Below are positions 5,315 to 7,172 of a stretch of 7,172 bases of DNA, piece after piece; the stretch's first letter is position 1, and each line of letters opens with the position of its first letter. The stretch covers positions 1 through 7,172 of the forward strand of contig JAKSQR010000077.1 of the NCBI GenBank assembly GCA_024404065.1, in the 5' to 3' direction. This DNA comes from Clostridia bacterium. GTDB lineage: Bacteria; Bacillota; Clostridia; Oscillospirales; Acutalibacteraceae. A program made the translations under genes and the position numbers. The notes under the pieces were generated by a model that saw only the letters and a list, made by a program, of their open reading frames with translations, was not told where the DNA came from and made no database searches.

Positions 5315-7145
5315 TGCATACACCTCCGTTCAGCCTTGCAGCACCACAGCCTGCGCACTTTTCACGGCAGGGTGGTGTGGTTTCGCCCTTATGAGCCTTT
5401 TCATTCTCTTTCTGAAGGAATTTTTTGGTAACACCGTAGTCCATGTGATCCCATGGTAATACCTCATCAAATTCTCTTTTACGGGCGGTGTAGAAATATG
5501 GGTCTATGCCACATTCCTCAAAGGCCTTCATCCATTTTTCACGGTCAAGATGCTCTTCCCAGCTATCCATGTGGCAGCCCATTTTCCAGGCGGTTTCTAT
5601 AACCTTGCCAAGGCGTCTGTCACCTCGTGAGAATACACCCTCAAGGAAGCTTGTCCAGGGTACATGGCGTGAAATATTTATCTTACGGCTCCTTACGCAG
5701 GAGAGCAGGTAATCCTGCTTTTCAATAAGCACCTCAGGTCTGTCCTGAGGCTCCCACTGGAATGGGGTAAAGGGCTTAGGTACAAGTGAAGCAAGGCTTA
5801 CTGATACAGAAACAGTTTTACCCTTAGGTCTGTTTTCAAGGTTATAAAACTCGTCAACACAGTTTTGTGCAAGCTTTGCAATGCCCTCAATATCCTCATT
5901 GGTTTCTGTGGGAAGACCTATCATAAAGTAGAGCTTTACCGCAGTCCATCCGCCTTCAAAAGCCTGCTTGCAGGTGGAGAGGATATCCTTTTCATAAACA
6001 TTTTTGTTTATAACATCACGGAGCCTCTGTGTGCCTGCCTCTGCGGCAAAGGTAAGTCCGCTGCGTCTTACGGTATTCAGCTTTTCCATAAGCTCCTTAG
6101 GGAAGTTATCTATACGAAGTGAGGGCAAAGCCACATTTATCTGGTTTGCGTCACCCCAGGGAATCATACTTGTAAGTAATTTTTCAAGGCCACGGTAGTC
6201 ACTTGTACTTAATGAGCAAAGTGAAATTTCGTCATAGCCTGTATTGTTGCAGATTGCTCTGCACTGTGCCTCAACCACCTCAGGTGATTTCTCACGAAGG
6301 GGTCTTGTAAGGAAACCTGCCTGACAAAAGCGACAGCCTCTTATACAGCCTCTGAAAAGCTCAACTGTTGTGCGGTCAAAAACTGTTTCAATAAAGGGCA
6401 CTACAAAGGTTTCGGGGGCAAACATTGTATCAAGATTTGCCACATTTCTCTTTACTACCTTTTCGGGCGCACCGCAGGTAGGTGTAACGCTTTTAACTGT
6501 GTTATCTTCATTATACTCTACATTATAGAGTGAGGGCACATATACACCGGGTATCTGTGCGGCAGCAATTAAAAACTCTTTTTTTGTAGAGCCCTTCTTT
6601 TTATGCTCACGAAGAAGCTGAAGAAGCTCAACTACCACCTCTTCGCCGTCACCGGGTGTGGTTATATCAAAAAACTCTGCCATAGGCTCTGCATTGCACA
6701 CACAGGTGCCGCCTGCAACTACTATGGGGGTAAGGCTTTCTCTATCTGCACTCTTTATGGGGAGACCTGCTAAATCCAGCATATTGAGCACATTTGTATA
6801 GCTGAGCTCATACTGCATTGTAAAGCCGATAAAGTCAAAATCCTTTATGGGGTCACCGCTTTCAAGACCGTAGAGGGGAATATCCTGCTCACGCATAATT
6901 TTTTCCATATCCATATCGGGAGCAAATACACGCTCACACCAGGCGTAATCCTCATTATTTACAAGTGAATATAAAATTTTCATACCAAGATGGCTCATGC
7001 CTATCTCATAGGTATCGGGGAAGCAGAAGGCATAGCGGATATCCACAGCATTTTTATCCTTTACAATGCTGTTTTTTTCGCCGCCCGTATATCTGCCGGG
7101 CTTTTGCACCTTCATTAAATATTTTTCAAGCTTTTCAGGATACAT
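5301..7145 (-). CDS. TIGR03960-type radical SAM protein, function unknown
   Basis: A cytoplasmic 614-residue radical SAM protein. An N-terminal region (about 35-170) with FPDTYEIGMSHLGM (42-55) and VVAGGTCVCNAEPM (142-155) resembles the cobalamin-binding-like domain seen in many B12-type radical SAM proteins, though no DxHxxG cobalamin motif was found. The radical SAM core holds CIRGCRFC (267-274), whose C267, C271 and C274 should bind the [4Fe-4S] cluster that cleaves S-adenosylmethionine. AAEAGTQRLRDVINK (367-381) and KLYFMIGLPTET (404-415) are further core motifs. A C-terminal CREKCAGCG (593-601) forms a second Cx3Cx2C set with C610 nearby, suggesting an extra metal or cluster site. The ATG at 7143-7145 has AGGAG at 7151-7155, 5 nt upstream. 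The gene overlaps its DUF2344 partner. In many bacteria this pair neighbours rng and rplU, hinting at RNA or ribosome modification; no substrate can be named. Confidence 0.93.
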   Translation of the reverse strand: MYPEKLEKYLMKVQKPGRYTGGEKNSIVKDKNAVDIRYAFCFPDTYEIGMSHLGMKILYSLVNNEDYAWCERVFAPDMDMEKIMREQDIPLYGLESGDPIKDFDFIGFTMQYELSYTNVLNMLDLAGLPIKSADRESLTPIVVAGGTCVCNAEPMAEFFDITTPGDGEEVVVELLQLLREHKKKGSTKKEFLIAAAQIPGVYVPSLYNVEYNEDNTVKSVTPTCGAPEKVVKRNVANLDTMFAPETFVVPFIETVFDRTTVELFRGCIRGCRFCQAGFLTRPLREKSPEVVEAQCRAICNNTGYDEISLCSLSTSDYRGLEKLLTSMIPWGDANQINVALPSLRIDNFPKELMEKLNTVRRSGLTFAAEAGTQRLRDVINKNVYEKDILSTCKQAFEGGWTAVKLYFMIGLPTETNEDIEGIAKLAQNCVDEFYNLENRPKGKTVSVSVSLASLVPKPFTPFQWEPQDRPEVLIEKQDYLLSCVRSRKINISRHVPWTSFLEGVFSRGDRRLGKVIETAWKMGCHMDSWEEHLDREKWMKAFEECGIDPYFYTARKREFDEVLPWDHMDYGVTKKFLQKENEKAHKGETTPPCREKCAGCGAARLNGGVCNELR

Positions 7146-7172
7146 AGGTTCTCCTAATTTATGTGATAATTA
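7146..7172. other. Short upstream region at the right edge
   Basis: These 27 bases hold the AGGAG ribosome binding site of the radical SAM gene (7151-7155) and AT-rich sequence. No promoter or end of another gene can be established from so little sequence. Confidence 0.5.

Noticed and set aside
5315..5323. GTG start for the DUF2344 gene
   Set aside because: The GTG overlaps the last base of the GGAGG site that serves the ATG at 5312-5314, so it cannot be the initiation codon served by that site.
1..7172. CRISPR array, tRNA genes, insertion sequences, phage or defence genes
   Set aside because: I saw no regularly spaced direct repeats, cloverleaf sequences, transposase motifs or defence-type domains on either strand; the window is almost fully occupied by core genes.

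Overview
This window reads as a stretch of core chromosome from a Gram-positive anaerobe of the Clostridia, most likely a gut Oscillospirales or Ruminococcaceae-type organism. That placement is an inference. It rests on the gene order rplS–lepB–lepB–rbgA–rnhB–yraN, on strong AAGGAGG-type ribosome binding sites, on CapA-like and radical-SAM proteins of the kind common in Clostridia, and on moderate base composition with TAA/TGA stops. No rRNA, tRNA, CRISPR array, insertion sequence or phage gene is visible.

Every gene supported by the sequence lies on the minus strand, so the window is read from right to left. At the right end, a large uncharacterised radical SAM enzyme (5301–7145) overlaps the start of a small DUF2344 'radical SAM-linked' protein (4652–5314). 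A 169-bp gap follows, the only sizeable intergenic region. It holds a near-consensus extended -10 promoter (4609–4637) and a structured leader of about 120 nt with a 9-bp hairpin just upstream of the rplS ribosome binding site. Then come rplS (ribosomal protein L19, 4135–4482), an intergenic stem-loop with a U-rich tail (4083–4122) that looks like an intrinsic terminator or attenuator, and a compact cluster: two type I signal peptidases, the ribosome-assembly GTPase RbgA, a secreted CapA-like protein, RNase HII and the start of YraN, which runs off the left edge.

From lepB2 leftward the spacing is very tight: overlaps of 8 bp and 4 bp and gaps of 3, 17 and 8 bp. No other terminator was seen, so the cluster is probably one transcript whose level relative to rplS is set by the stem-loop at 4083–4122. 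The themes are ribosome production (L19, RbgA), protein export (two LepB), a cell-surface protein (CapA-like) and nucleic-acid maintenance (RNase HII, YraN).

I found no convincing entirely new system. The points most worth a second look are the CapA-like protein, which has replaced two conserved metal-site residues; the rplS leader and the stem-loop after rplS; the tandem, translationally coupled signal peptidases; and the uncharacterised radical SAM/DUF2344 pair. Several starts were moved from the longest ORF on ribosome-binding-site evidence (rplS, DUF2344, lepB1).
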